Part shown: positions 7,793 through 15,566 of the stretch, piece after piece
How positions within the stretch are numbered: position 1 is the first letter of the stretch
How the letters are laid out: each line of letters opens with the position of its first letter
From: CAYNYI01 sp964401455
GTDB taxonomy: Bacteria; Fibrobacterota; OXYB2-FULL-49-7; CAYNYI01
Direction: 5' to 3'
Length of the DNA: 29,191 bases
NCBI GenBank assembly: GCA_964401455.1
Contig: CAYNYI010000028.1
Coordinates: 1-29,191, forward strand
Made by a program: the position numbers and the translations under genes
The notes under the pieces: generated by a model
The model's input: only the letters and a program-made list of their open reading frames with translations
Database searches by the model: none
Told to the model about the DNA's origin: nothing

Positions 7793-8245
7793 TTACATGC
7801 CGAGAACCACATAGACTCCCCAGCCGTTCAAAACTCCGATTACCGGATCGGCATCGCCTTCCATTGAGACCGAGGCTATCGAGGGAGCGACTCCGATATA
7901 AACAGATTCGCTGATCTCTTTCTCAAGAGCATAGGCAATACCGACTGTTATTGTATTGTCCGCGTCTCCGCCGGGGCTGCTGAGCGCGGCGGCCAGTCCC
8001 CATGTCTGGCCGAAAAAGAAAGCGTCGGCATATACATCGAACCCTGTAACCGATTCTCCGGCCGGGTTTGTGGAGTTCATGGCTCCGGCGCTTACATCGA
8101 AGCAGACATCATCGCTGAGTGAATACCTGAGCCCCCCGGAAGTAACTCCGCTTCCGTGTACGCTTCCGTAGAGTGCCAGGGGGCTTTCCGCTCCCGCGAT
8201 AAATACCGCCGATACGACCATTGCTGCAAGTGTGAAGAGTTTCAT
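7793..8245 (-). CDS. Small exported protein, possibly a beta-rich outer-membrane protein
   Basis: This 150-residue protein is not recognised as a named family. Residues 1-19 form a clear signal peptide with an A-G-A cleavage region. The mature part is Gly/Ser/Ala-rich and shows alternating short hydrophobic strands (for example GLRYSLSDDVCFDVSAGAM, and a TVGIAYAL strand), as in small beta-barrels. It ends with YVVLGM rather than the usual terminal Phe. It is the third gene of the amt-glnK unit, 55 nt after glnK and just before the terminator, with an AAAGGAA ribosome binding site. In other bacteria a putative porin (TorF type) is often next to amt-glnK; a similar envelope role is possible but not shown. 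Confidence 0.7.
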   Translation of the reverse strand: MKLFTLAAMVVSAVFIAGAESPLALYGSVHGSGVTSGGLRYSLSDDVCFDVSAGAMNSTNPAGESVTGFDVYADAFFFGQTWGLAAALSSPGGDADNTITVGIAYALEKEISESVYIGVAPSIASVSMEGDADPVIGVLNGWGVYVVLGM

Positions 8246-8300
8246 TTTTTTCCTTTCTGGAAAGATTAAAAGTTACGTTTATGGTACAATAATGTGTTAC

Positions 8301-8642
8301 TTATCCTATGGCTTCTTTGCCCTTTTCTCCGGTTCTTATGCGTATGCACTCCTGTAGATCAAGAACAAATATTTTTCCGTCGCCTATGCTTCCGGTTCTC
8401 GCTCCTTTAATAATTGCGTTTATCGTCGCATCCAGATATTCCTCGTTAATCGCTATTTCGAGACGGATTTTCTTAAGGAGGTTTACCTCCATATCCGCTC
8501 CACGATAGGATTCATGGTAGCCTTTCTGCTGTCCGCATCCGAGACTGTTCGTTACAGACATTTTGAAAATGTCTACAGCATACAGCTCCTTCTTAACATC
8601 GTTCAGCTTTTCCGGCTGAATATATGATATTATGAGTTTCAT
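8301..8642 (-). CDS. glnK: PII-type nitrogen regulatory protein, GlnK-like
   Basis: This 113-residue trimeric signal protein senses 2-oxoglutarate and ATP/ADP and, next to amt, is expected to plug the ammonium channel. Ligand residues align without gaps to E. coli PII: Gln39, Lys40, Lys58, Lys90, Arg101 and Arg103 (IRIRTGE), with GARTGSIGDGKIFV conserved. The T-loop keeps Tyr46, but position 51, the uridylylation tyrosine in enterobacteria, is Met (SYRGADM). GlnD-type uridylylation at that site is therefore impossible. It lies 50 nt downstream of amt in the same operon. AGGAG is about 10 nt before the ATG. Confidence 0.94.
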   Translation of the reverse strand: MKLIISYIQPEKLNDVKKELYAVDIFKMSVTNSLGCGQQKGYHESYRGADMEVNLLKKIRLEIAINEEYLDATINAIIKGARTGSIGDGKIFVLDLQECIRIRTGEKGKEAIG

Positions 8643-8692
8643 TTTATTAATTCTCCTTTTTTTATTTTCGTTTATAAGATACTATATCTACA

Positions 8693-9994
8693 TTACTGAT
8701 TCAGGAAAATCTGAAATCCGCTGTACGCTTCCATACCGTGTTCGCTTATATCAAGTCCCGACAGTTCTTCTTCGGAAGAAACGCGTAGTCCCGCGACTTT
8801 CTTTATTATGAGGAAGAGCACCGACGCGAAAACAAAGCAGAAGATACCCGTCATCACTATTCCGAGAAGCTGCGCTCCAACACTTTTGCCTTCGCCGAAA
8901 ATTCCGGCAGCAAGAGTTCCCCAGATACCGCATCCGAGATGGACAGAAATCGCTCCGACCGGGTCGTCTATTTTAAGATGGTCTATTGCTATTACAAGTA
9001 CTACAACAAGTATTCCCGATATGGCTCCGATAAGAATGGAGGAAGCGACGGAAACAACATCGGCACCGGCCGTAATTCCAACCAGACCTGCGAGGCAACC
9101 GTTTAGTATCATTGTAAGGTCGGGTTTTTTCTGAATAATCCATGAAGCCGCCATTGCTCCTACAATACCCGCTGCCGCGGAAAGTGTTGTGGTAACAAAT
9201 ACCAGAGAAACTCCTCCGGGATCAGCGGAAAGGACCGAACCTCCGTTAAAACCGAACCATCCGAGCCAGAGCAGGAAGACGCCGATTGTGGCAAGCGAAA
9301 GGTTGTGCCCGAGTATGGGTTTTACATTTCCGTTATAATATTTTCCGAGCCTTGGTCCGAGTATGAGCGCGCCCGCGAGAGCTCCCCATCCTCCTACGGA
9401 GTGGACAATAGTCGATCCGGCGAAATCATGGAAGCCTTTGACGGCAAGGAAACCTCCGCCCCAGTGCCACATTCCGACGATAGGATAACAAATCGCCACA
9501 TAGATGGTTGAGAATATGAGAAAGCTGCCCAGTTTTACTCTTTCTGCTACCGCTCCGGAAATGATCGTGGCGGCTGTTGCCGCGAACATTCCCTGAAACA
9601 GGAAGTCGGTCCAGTATGTATATCCGGGGTTATAGGCGCTTGTTAGCCCCGCGGCGTCGGTCCCTATTCCGAAACCGGCGAACCCGAAGAGTTTGCCCGC
9701 GAAGACTTCGCCGGGATACATAAGATTAAAGCCCATGAGAGCATAAGTCAGAAGCCCTATCGCGACTATCATAACATTCTTGAATATTATGTTTACGCTG
9801 TTCTTTGCTCTGGTCAGTCCCGTTTCGAGCATTGCGAAGCCAAGGTGCATGATAAACACCAGAAATGTAGCTACCAGCATCCATGTATTGTTTACCGTGA
9901 ACATGGCGTCTGCGCCGGAAATTTCCTCCGCGGCGGCGCTTCCCGCCAGAAGAAGTCCGGCTGCAAGCGCCGGTGCAAGGTTTTTGAATTTCAT
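8693..9994 (-). CDS. amt: Ammonium transporter (Amt family)
   Basis: This is a 433-residue inner-membrane channel for ammonium uptake. A cleavable-looking N-terminal segment (1-22) is followed by about eleven hydrophobic helices. The twin pore histidines are His198 (STIVHSVGG) and His352 (DDPVGAISVHLGCGIWGTLA). Phe-gate residues lie in FQGMFA (133-138), and the conserved Asp190 is in HDFAG. Length fits the family. GGAGG just before the ATG supports the start. It is first in an operon with glnK and a small exported protein, preceded by a sigma54-like promoter, as expected for a nitrogen-controlled gene. Confidence 0.97.
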   Translation of the reverse strand: MKFKNLAPALAAGLLLAGSAAAEEISGADAMFTVNNTWMLVATFLVFIMHLGFAMLETGLTRAKNSVNIIFKNVMIVAIGLLTYALMGFNLMYPGEVFAGKLFGFAGFGIGTDAAGLTSAYNPGYTYWTDFLFQGMFAATAATIISGAVAERVKLGSFLIFSTIYVAICYPIVGMWHWGGGFLAVKGFHDFAGSTIVHSVGGWGALAGALILGPRLGKYYNGNVKPILGHNLSLATIGVFLLWLGWFGFNGGSVLSADPGGVSLVFVTTTLSAAAGIVGAMAASWIIQKKPDLTMILNGCLAGLVGITAGADVVSVASSILIGAISGILVVVLVIAIDHLKIDDPVGAISVHLGCGIWGTLAAGIFGEGKSVGAQLLGIVMTGIFCFVFASVLFLIIKKVAGLRVSSEEELSGLDISEHGMEAYSGFQIFLNQ

Positions 9995-10050
9995 TTAAGT
10001 CCTCCTTTGTTTAATTTATTGTACAGGGGTTTTGAATTCGCTAACCACAT

Positions 10051-10066
10051 ATCAAACTGCGTGCCT
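10051..10066 (-). promoter_or_regulatory. Sigma54-like promoter for amt
   Basis: The minus strand reads AGGCACGCAGTTTGAT, close to TGGCACG-N4-TTGCA with correct spacing. The -24 GG and the CACG are perfect, but the -12 GC is GA. It lies about 57 nt upstream of the amt start, and context supports nitrogen control. Confidence 0.5.
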
Positions 10067-10142
10067 TTTTTTTTACAGTCAGCTAATCTATTGATATGTA
10101 TATTTTTATGTCCAGAGAAGGCTGAGAAGGAATGTTGTACCC

Positions 10143-10185
10143 TGATACAAATATGTTTCAACACTACGCTTTGGTACAAATATGT
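10143..10185. repeat. Direct repeats upstream of amt, possible enhancer sites
   Basis: TGATACAAATATGT (10143-10156) and TGGTACAAATATGT (10172-10185) match at 13 of 14 positions, 29 nt apart. TTGTA (10135-10139) forms an inverted pair with TACAA of the first copy. They lie about 80-135 nt upstream of the sigma54-like promoter, where activator sites usually are. Confidence 0.4.
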
Positions 10186-10221
10186 GCCGCGGCTTCTTTC
10201 CTCGCCGCGGTCAAGCCGGTA

Positions 10222-10847
10222 CTATTTACAGTAAAATTTTTTTCTGAAGAAAACGCTTTTGCCCGCAGAGAATTTTACTCTATAGCTGCCCGATGCTGTG
10301 GCAACGGGGTTCCATGTGAAAATTCCCCCGGTATCCGCGTGTATTCCACGTAAAACGGTTTTTATTTTCTTTCCCATGAGGTCCTATATCCCGATATTGA
10401 TTTCTTCCCGGAATATTGACGGTACATAAAACGCGATCTTTAAAGCGCCTTTGAAAGGATTTGGCGATACCGATTCAATTTTTATTGTTTGCGCCGATGA
10501 GCTGTCTTCGGATGCTTCAAGGTTTCCGCGGATGAAATTGCCGGCATACGTAGCTACACCGTCGGGCGTTCTAAAGAAGAATCTTCAAGAGATGGAAAAA
10601 CCGTCATTGAGAAATATCCGGTATCTCCGGCAAATTGGTTGCGGTAGCAGCTGAAAGAATTAGACAGACCGGTATTGTTTCTGCCGAACCTCAATACAAA
10701 ATCTTTATTGGGCAGAGCGCTGGGGGTGTCTTTAAAAACAAGCGAACCCTCGCCGATTTCATCAAACAGATCCGCTGACACGGATATACACAAGACAAAG
10801 ATAGGGATAAAAGAACGTATTGGCACCGATGTTACTTTCTTCGACAT
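10222..10847 (-). pseudogene. Decayed secreted protein with T9SS/FlgD-like C-terminal domain
   Basis: The minus strand holds the remains of a roughly 208-codon gene. It starts with ATG at 10847 and a signal peptide (IPIFVLCISVSA). The first frame runs to a stop at 10554. A frameshift near 10567-10585 moves homology to another frame that reads RTPDGVATYAGNFIRG, then IESVSPNPFKGALKIAFYV, an in-frame TAG (about 10372-10374) where the domain normally has Tyr, and DLMGKKIKTVLRG, ending at TAG 10222-10224. The SPNPF start, the I-x-DLMGK core and the final GKSVFFRKKFY resemble the type A sorting domain of type IX secretion or the FlgD Ig-like domain. One frameshift plus one nonsense mutation make it non-functional. 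No SD is visible. With the amt control region and hox promoter, this accounts for the 9995-10999 gap. Confidence 0.62.
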
Positions 10848-10870
10848 GGCTGATAAAAAAAAGTACTCTC

Positions 10871-10899
10871 TTGATTTAACCCGGAGTATTTTTTATATT
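10871..10899 (+). promoter_or_regulatory. Sigma70-type promoter of the hox operon
   Basis: TTGATT (10871-10876), a 17-nt spacer and TATATT (10894-10899) predict a start near 10906, about 94 nt before hoxF. A weaker alternative (TTCACA 10924-10929, TATGAT 10946-10951) overlaps the Rex operator. Confidence 0.55.
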
Positions 10900-10912
10900 A
10901 TTACATCGGTTA

Positions 10913-10930
10913 TTGTGATAATTTTCACAA
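10913..10930. promoter_or_regulatory. Rex operator (redox-sensing)
   Basis: The site reads TTGTGA-TAATTT-TCACAA, with perfect 6-bp arms and the exact 18-bp layout of the known Rex operator. It begins about 7 nt after the predicted hox start point and overlaps the alternative -35, so bound Rex would block transcription when NADH/NAD+ is low. The operon itself carries a rex gene. Confidence 0.82.
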
Positions 10931-10999
10931 ACACACGCTTAAGTATATGATATCAAATAAAATAACAACTTCTTTAAACTACAATTAAGGGCTGAAATT

Positions 11000-12793
11000 A
11001 TGACCGAATCACTAAAAAAGATCCTGGATAGTTATAACAACGATCCCGGAAGGCTTATGGATATCCTCATAGACCTTCAGATGGCGGAAGGATATGTCTC
11101 AGACGAAGCAGTATATGACATCGCCGGCGCGCTCAAAATTTCCAGCGCCCGTGTAAAAGAAACGATTTCTTTTTATCATTTCTTCTCGGTAGAGCCTACC
11201 GGAAAATACGCCGTTTATCTGGATGACAGCGCGGTCGCCAATATGAAAGGACGCGCCGTTGTAGCAGAAGCATTTGAAAAAGAAGCCGGTTGCGGTTTCG
11301 GGTCTGTTTCCGAAGACGGAAATATAGGTCTTTTCAATACAGCCTGCATCGGCATGAGCGATCAGTCTCCTGCCGCGATCATAAACGGTGTTGTTTTCAC
11401 GAACCTTACTTCCGAGAAAGTTTCTTCCATAGTATCAGACATGAAAAAGGGTGTTCCGGCCGCCGATATGGTAAAGGAATACGGTGACGGCAATAATGCA
11501 AATGAGAATGTCAGGGCCGAAGTAAAAAACAATATACAGAAAAAAGGCGAAGTGATGTTCGCGGACTACAACCCGGGTGTCTCTCTTAAAAAAGCAGTAG
11601 AGATGAAGCCCGAAGAAGTAATCTCGGAAGTCAAGACCGCTTCCTTGAGAGGAAGAGGCGGTGCGGGGTTTCCTACTGGGATGAAGTGGGAATTCTGCCG
11701 TAACACACCCTCAGAGAAAAGATTCGTAATCTGCAATGCCGATGAAGGCGAACCAGGCACATTCAAGGACCGCGTGGTTTTGACCGAGCGCGCCGGTCTT
11801 CTTTTCGAGGGAATGGCCGTGGCCGGATACGCTATAGGTGCCTCCGAAGGTATCCTATATCTCCGCGGGGAATATATCTATTTACGCAACTATCTTAATG
11901 AAGTGTTAAAGAAAATGAGGTCGGAAAACCTCCTTGGAAAAAATGTCTGCGGTAAAGAAGGTTTTGATTTTGATATACGGATTCAGATGGGCGCGGGTGC
12001 CTATGTCTGTGGAGAAGAATCGGCTCTTATCGAATCTGCCGAAGGTAAAAGGGGAGAACCCCGAATCAGGCCGCCGTTTCCCGTACAGAAAGGGTATCAG
12101 GACAAACCGACTGTCGTTAACAATGTCGAGTCGCTTTGTTTTGCTTCACGTATTATCGAGAACGGCGCGGAATGGTTCAAGGGTTTCGGTACCGACCAGT
12201 CTGCAGGAACAAAGCTCCTCAGTATTTCCGGCGATTGCGAAAAACCCGGTATTTATGAGGTGGAATGGGGCATCAGCGTAAAAGACATTCTTGAAATGGC
12301 AGGAGCTTCCGAAACACAGGCCGTTCAGGTCGGAGGGCCCAGCGGAACCTGCATTTCGGAATCCGAGTTCGGCAGAATAATCGGTTTCGAGGACCTCTCT
12401 ACCGGGGGTTCATTTATCATAATGAATAAGTCAAGAGACATACTCGAAGTAGTGGAGAATTTCATGGACTTCTTTATCGAGGAATCCTGCGGTTCATGTG
12501 TCCCTTGCAGAGCCGGTTCTACACTCATTAAACAGCGTCTTGAAAAGATCCGCCGCGGGCACGGGGTCCCCAAAGATATTGAGGAACTCAAGAGCTGGGG
12601 CGCAATAATGAACACCACATGCAGGTGCGGCCTCGGGCAGACAGCCTCGAACCCCGTAACTTCAACAATAGAACATTTCAGATCTCTCTATGAGGATAAG
12701 GTCAAAAAAGATATGGATTATTACTCTGAGTTCGACCTTGATGAAGCCGTAAAAGAGTCATGCGAAGCTACCGGAAGAACAGCGTCGAACTAA
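11000..12793 (+). CDS. hoxF: NAD-reducing hydrogenase diaphorase subunit HoxF (NuoE-NuoF fusion)
   Basis: This 597-residue subunit carries the NAD(H) and FMN site of a cytoplasmic bidirectional [NiFe] hydrogenase. Residues 1-150 are NuoE-like but keep only Cys98 and Cys116 (ACIGMSDQ). The first cysteine pair is missing, so a [2Fe-2S] cluster there is unlikely. Residues about 195-560 are NuoF-like, with FMN/NADH loops LRGRGGAGFPTGMKW (216-230), CNADEGEPGTF and GAYVCGEES. A [4Fe-4S] site is formed by Cys497, Cys500, Cys503 and Cys543. Length and fusion match the Ralstonia-type HoxF. It opens the hoxFUYHW-rex operon; AAGGG lies 8 nt before the ATG. Confidence 0.95.
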   Translation: MTESLKKILDSYNNDPGRLMDILIDLQMAEGYVSDEAVYDIAGALKISSARVKETISFYHFFSVEPTGKYAVYLDDSAVANMKGRAVVAEAFEKEAGCGFGSVSEDGNIGLFNTACIGMSDQSPAAIINGVVFTNLTSEKVSSIVSDMKKGVPAADMVKEYGDGNNANENVRAEVKNNIQKKGEVMFADYNPGVSLKKAVEMKPEEVISEVKTASLRGRGGAGFPTGMKWEFCRNTPSEKRFVICNADEGEPGTFKDRVVLTERAGLLFEGMAVAGYAIGASEGILYLRGEYIYLRNYLNEVLKKMRSENLLGKNVCGKEGFDFDIRIQMGAGAYVCGEESALIESAEGKRGEPRIRPPFPVQKGYQDKPTVVNNVESLCFASRIIENGAEWFKGFGTDQSAGTKLLSISGDCEKPGIYEVEWGISVKDILEMAGASETQAVQVGGPSGTCISESEFGRIIGFEDLSTGGSFIIMNKSRDILEVVENFMDFFIEESCGSCVPCRAGSTLIKQRLEKIRRGHGVPKDIEELKSWGAIMNTTCRCGLGQTASNPVTSTIEHFRSLYEDKVKKDMDYYSEFDLDEAVKESCEATGRTASN

Positions 12794-12816
12794 TAAATCA
12801 GAAAGGCTAAATTATT

Positions 12817-13512
12817 ATGGACAAGATCAATTTTTCAATAGACAATAATGACTTTTCCTGTGAAAAGGGAAAGACGATTGTTGAAGCTGCCAAAGAAAAC
12901 GGAATTTATATACCCGTCCTTTGTTATTTTGAAGGCTTGAAACCGGTCGGAACATGCCGTATATGTACTGTCAAGGTCAACGGAAAACCGATGGCGGCTT
13001 GTACTACGATGGTCACGGAAGGAATGGATATAGAATTCGATACCCCTGAGTTGAATGACATGAGAAAGGCCATTGTGGAAATGCTCTTTGTCGAGGGAAA
13101 CCATTTCTGTCCTTCTTGCGAGAAAAGCGGAAACTGCGAGTTGCAGGCTCTTGCATACAAATTCCAGATGATGGTTCCTCGCTTCCTGTTCGCTTTTCCG
13201 CTTAAAGATATTGACGCCACTCATCCGAAGCTGATTCTTGAAAGAAACCGCTGTGTTCTTTGTAAAAGATGTGTAAGAGGAATAAAGACCGAAAACGGAA
13301 GAAGTCTTTTTGCCCTTTCAAAAAGGGGAAGTCGTGTTTCTATTGAAATCTCAAAAGAACTCGCTGACCAGGTTACAGATGAACTCGCGGAAAAAGCGAT
13401 GGAAATTTGCCCGGTCGGAGCCATAATAAAGAAAGAAAAAGGATTTGATGAGCCTATCGGCACCCGTCGTTTTGACAAAAACCCGATAGGAAGCGACATA
13501 GAAAAAAAATAA
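12817..13512 (+). CDS. hoxU: NAD-reducing hydrogenase subunit HoxU (iron-sulfur relay)
   Basis: This 231-residue NuoG-N-terminal-like protein passes electrons between the diaphorase and hydrogenase halves. A plant-type [2Fe-2S] domain has Cys36, Cys47, Cys50 and Cys62. A His-Cys3 [4Fe-4S] motif uses His96, Cys98, Cys101 and Cys107 (HFCPSCEKSGNCELQ). A further [4Fe-4S] site is given by Cys146, Cys149, Cys152 and Cys198 (RCVLCKRCVRG and ICPVGAI). Its length and the closing GFDEPIGTRRFD resemble Ralstonia HoxU, which is shorter than cyanobacterial forms. It starts 23 nt after hoxF with an AAAGG ribosome binding site. Confidence 0.95.
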   Translation: MDKINFSIDNNDFSCEKGKTIVEAAKENGIYIPVLCYFEGLKPVGTCRICTVKVNGKPMAACTTMVTEGMDIEFDTPELNDMRKAIVEMLFVEGNHFCPSCEKSGNCELQALAYKFQMMVPRFLFAFPLKDIDATHPKLILERNRCVLCKRCVRGIKTENGRSLFALSKRGSRVSIEISKELADQVTDELAEKAMEICPVGAIIKKEKGFDEPIGTRRFDKNPIGSDIEKK

Positions 13513-13546
13513 ATTGTATTAATATTAATTGAGAGGAACAAAGATT

Positions 13547-14086
13547 ATGGCTAAGCCGGTAGTTGCTACGACTTCTCTTGCGGGTTGTTTCGGGTGTCAT
13601 ATGTCCCTACTTGACATTGACGAGAAAATTCTTGACCTCATAGAGTTGGTTGAATTCAACAAATCTCCGATTGACGATATCAAGACTTTCACAAAACAGT
13701 GCGATATTGGTCTTATTGAAGGCGGATGCTGCAACAGCGAGAATGTGCATGTACTGAAAGATTTCAGAAAAAACTGCAAAATCCTGATATCTGTGGGAGA
13801 ATGCGCTATAATGGGTGGTCTTCCCGCCCTGAGGAACGGTATTCCGGTAAAGGAATGCCTTGAAGAAGCTTATCTCCGGTCACCGACCGTAGATGATAAT
13901 ATCATACCGAACGATCCGGAACTTCCAATGATTCTTGATAAAGTTTATCCCTGTCATGAGATAGTCAAGATTGATTACTATCTTCCCGGATGTGCTCCAA
14001 GGGCCGAGCTTATATGGGGCGCGCTGGAGGCGCTTCTTACAAATAAGAGCATGGACCTTCCTTATGAAGTCGTGAAATTTGATTAA
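13547..14086 (+). CDS. hoxY: [NiFe] hydrogenase small subunit HoxY
   Basis: This 179-residue small subunit holds the proximal [4Fe-4S] cluster next to the active site. Cluster cysteines are Cys14 and Cys17 (LAGCFGCHMSLLD), Cys86 (VGECAIMGG) and Cys149 (LPGCAPRAE). It lacks the extra clusters and the Tat signal of membrane-bound uptake hydrogenases, which fits a soluble group 3d enzyme. I start at ATG 13547, 8 nt after GAGAGGAA. A TTG at 13529 in the same frame would overlap the Shine-Dalgarno. Position between hoxU and hoxH is the canonical order. Confidence 0.95.
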   Translation: MAKPVVATTSLAGCFGCHMSLLDIDEKILDLIELVEFNKSPIDDIKTFTKQCDIGLIEGGCCNSENVHVLKDFRKNCKILISVGECAIMGGLPALRNGIPVKECLEEAYLRSPTVDDNIIPNDPELPMILDKVYPCHEIVKIDYYLPGCAPRAELIWGALEALLTNKSMDLPYEVVKFD

Positions 14087-14111
14087 TTTAAATAAAAGAG
14101 GGTAATCATAA

Positions 14112-15560
14112 ATGGGTAAGAAAATAACTATAGAGCCGGTAACAAGAGTCGAGGGGCATGGAAAAGTGACTATCCACCTTGACGACAACGGCAAGCTCGA
14201 ACAGAGCAGACTCCACATTGTTGAATTCAGAGGTTTTGAAAGGTTCGCTCAGGGCCGTCCTTACTGGGAAGCTCCGGTCCTCGTTCAGCGCCTCTGCGGA
14301 ATATGTCCTGTAAGCCATCACCTCGCGGCTGCCAAAGCAATGGATGTAATTGTCGGTACCGGACCTGACGGTCTTACTCCCACCGGAGAAAAGATGCGCC
14401 GTCTCATGCATATGGGCCAGACTTTCCAGTCGCATGCTCTTCACTTTTTTCATCTTGTATCACCGGACCTGCTTTTTGGAATCGATGCCGACCCGGCCAT
14501 AAGAAATATTATCGGTGTGGCTATGAAGCACAAGGAACTTGCCGTTCAGGGTGTAATGATGCGAAAGTTCGGGCAGGAAATAATAAAGGCGACTGCCGGA
14601 AAAAAAATTCACGGCACCGGCGCTATTCCCGGCGGAATAAATAAGAACCTCAGCATCGAGGAACGCGACAGCTTCCTTAATGGCGAAGGTACCCAGAACG
14701 CCGATAAGATGATTGAATGGGCGCAGGGCGCTCTTGATTTTTTCAAGGATTATCATTCCAAGAACTCGGAAATGCTCGACAGTTTCGCCGCTTTTCCGTC
14801 GAGCCACCTCAGTCTTGTAAGAAAAGACGGAGCGCTTGATCTTTATCACGGTGTTCTCCGCGCTGTTGATTTCGAGGGAAATAAAATTCTTGATGATGTT
14901 GATTATCAGGATTATCTCGATTATATCGGTGAGGAGGTCCGCTCCTGGAGTTATATGAAATTCCCTTACCTTAAATCTATCGGTAAAGAAAAGGGATGGT
15001 ACAGGGTAGGGCCGCTTGCCCGTCTTAATACCTGCGATTTTATACCGACACCTCTCGCCCAGAAAGAGTTCGAACAGTACCGCTCCTATACATCCGGCAA
15101 ACCGAACAATATGAGTATGCATATGCACTGGGCAAGGCTGATCGAGACTCTTCATGCCGCCGAGCGCATAAAAGAGCTTCTGAACGATCCCGACCTCCAG
15201 GGTACAGACCTTGTTAAGAAAGGCGAGAAGCAGAAAGAAGGTGTCGGGCTTATTGAGGCTCCGAGAGGAACATTGTTCCACCATTACCGGATCGATGACA
15301 ATGACCAGATCGAGATGGCGAACCTGATTGTTTCCACCACAAATAACAATGAGCCCATGAACCGCGCGGTTCACTGGGTGGCTGAGCATAATCTTCAGGA
15401 CCAGGAAGAAATAACCGAAGGAATGCTTAACAGCGTTGAAGTGGCGATCAGGGCTTATGACCCCTGTCTGAGCTGTGCTACTCACGCGATGGGCAAAATG
15501 CCTCTCGAAGTTTCTCTCTGCGATTCGGACGGCAGCGTAATAAGCAGCAGAAGAAAGTAA
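14112..15560 (+). CDS. hoxH: [NiFe] hydrogenase large subunit HoxH, NAD-linked group 3d
   Basis: This 482-residue catalytic subunit binds the Ni-Fe centre and interconverts H2 with protons and electrons. The L1 motif is RVEGHG (12-17), and L2 is RLCGICPVSH with Ni ligands Cys62 and Cys65. The C-terminal motif DPCLSCATH supplies Cys452 and Cys455. A 24-residue tail follows His458 and would be removed by the HoxW endopeptidase after nickel insertion. GAGGG precedes the ATG, 25 nt after hoxY. The hyp genes needed to build the cyanide/CO ligands are not in this window. All four Ni ligands are present, so the enzyme looks functional. Confidence 0.97.
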   Translation: MGKKITIEPVTRVEGHGKVTIHLDDNGKLEQSRLHIVEFRGFERFAQGRPYWEAPVLVQRLCGICPVSHHLAAAKAMDVIVGTGPDGLTPTGEKMRRLMHMGQTFQSHALHFFHLVSPDLLFGIDADPAIRNIIGVAMKHKELAVQGVMMRKFGQEIIKATAGKKIHGTGAIPGGINKNLSIEERDSFLNGEGTQNADKMIEWAQGALDFFKDYHSKNSEMLDSFAAFPSSHLSLVRKDGALDLYHGVLRAVDFEGNKILDDVDYQDYLDYIGEEVRSWSYMKFPYLKSIGKEKGWYRVGPLARLNTCDFIPTPLAQKEFEQYRSYTSGKPNNMSMHMHWARLIETLHAAERIKELLNDPDLQGTDLVKKGEKQKEGVGLIEAPRGTLFHHYRIDDNDQIEMANLIVSTTNNNEPMNRAVHWVAEHNLQDQEEITEGMLNSVEVAIRAYDPCLSCATHAMGKMPLEVSLCDSDGSVISSRRK

Positions 15561-15566
15561 AACCGT

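Noticed and set aside
10854..10896. Terminator-like pairing of AAAAAGTACTC with GAGTATTTTT
   Set aside because: It is AT-rich with a bulge and a 14-nt loop holding the hox -35 box; chance pairing is more likely.
10451..10950. Plus-strand frames opposite the pseudogene
   Set aside because: They oppose the decayed minus-strand gene and show no signal, domain or RBS.
14460..15485. Long open frame antisense to hoxH
   Set aside because: It is a shadow of hoxH; its translation has no family character, while hoxH has all catalytic motifs.
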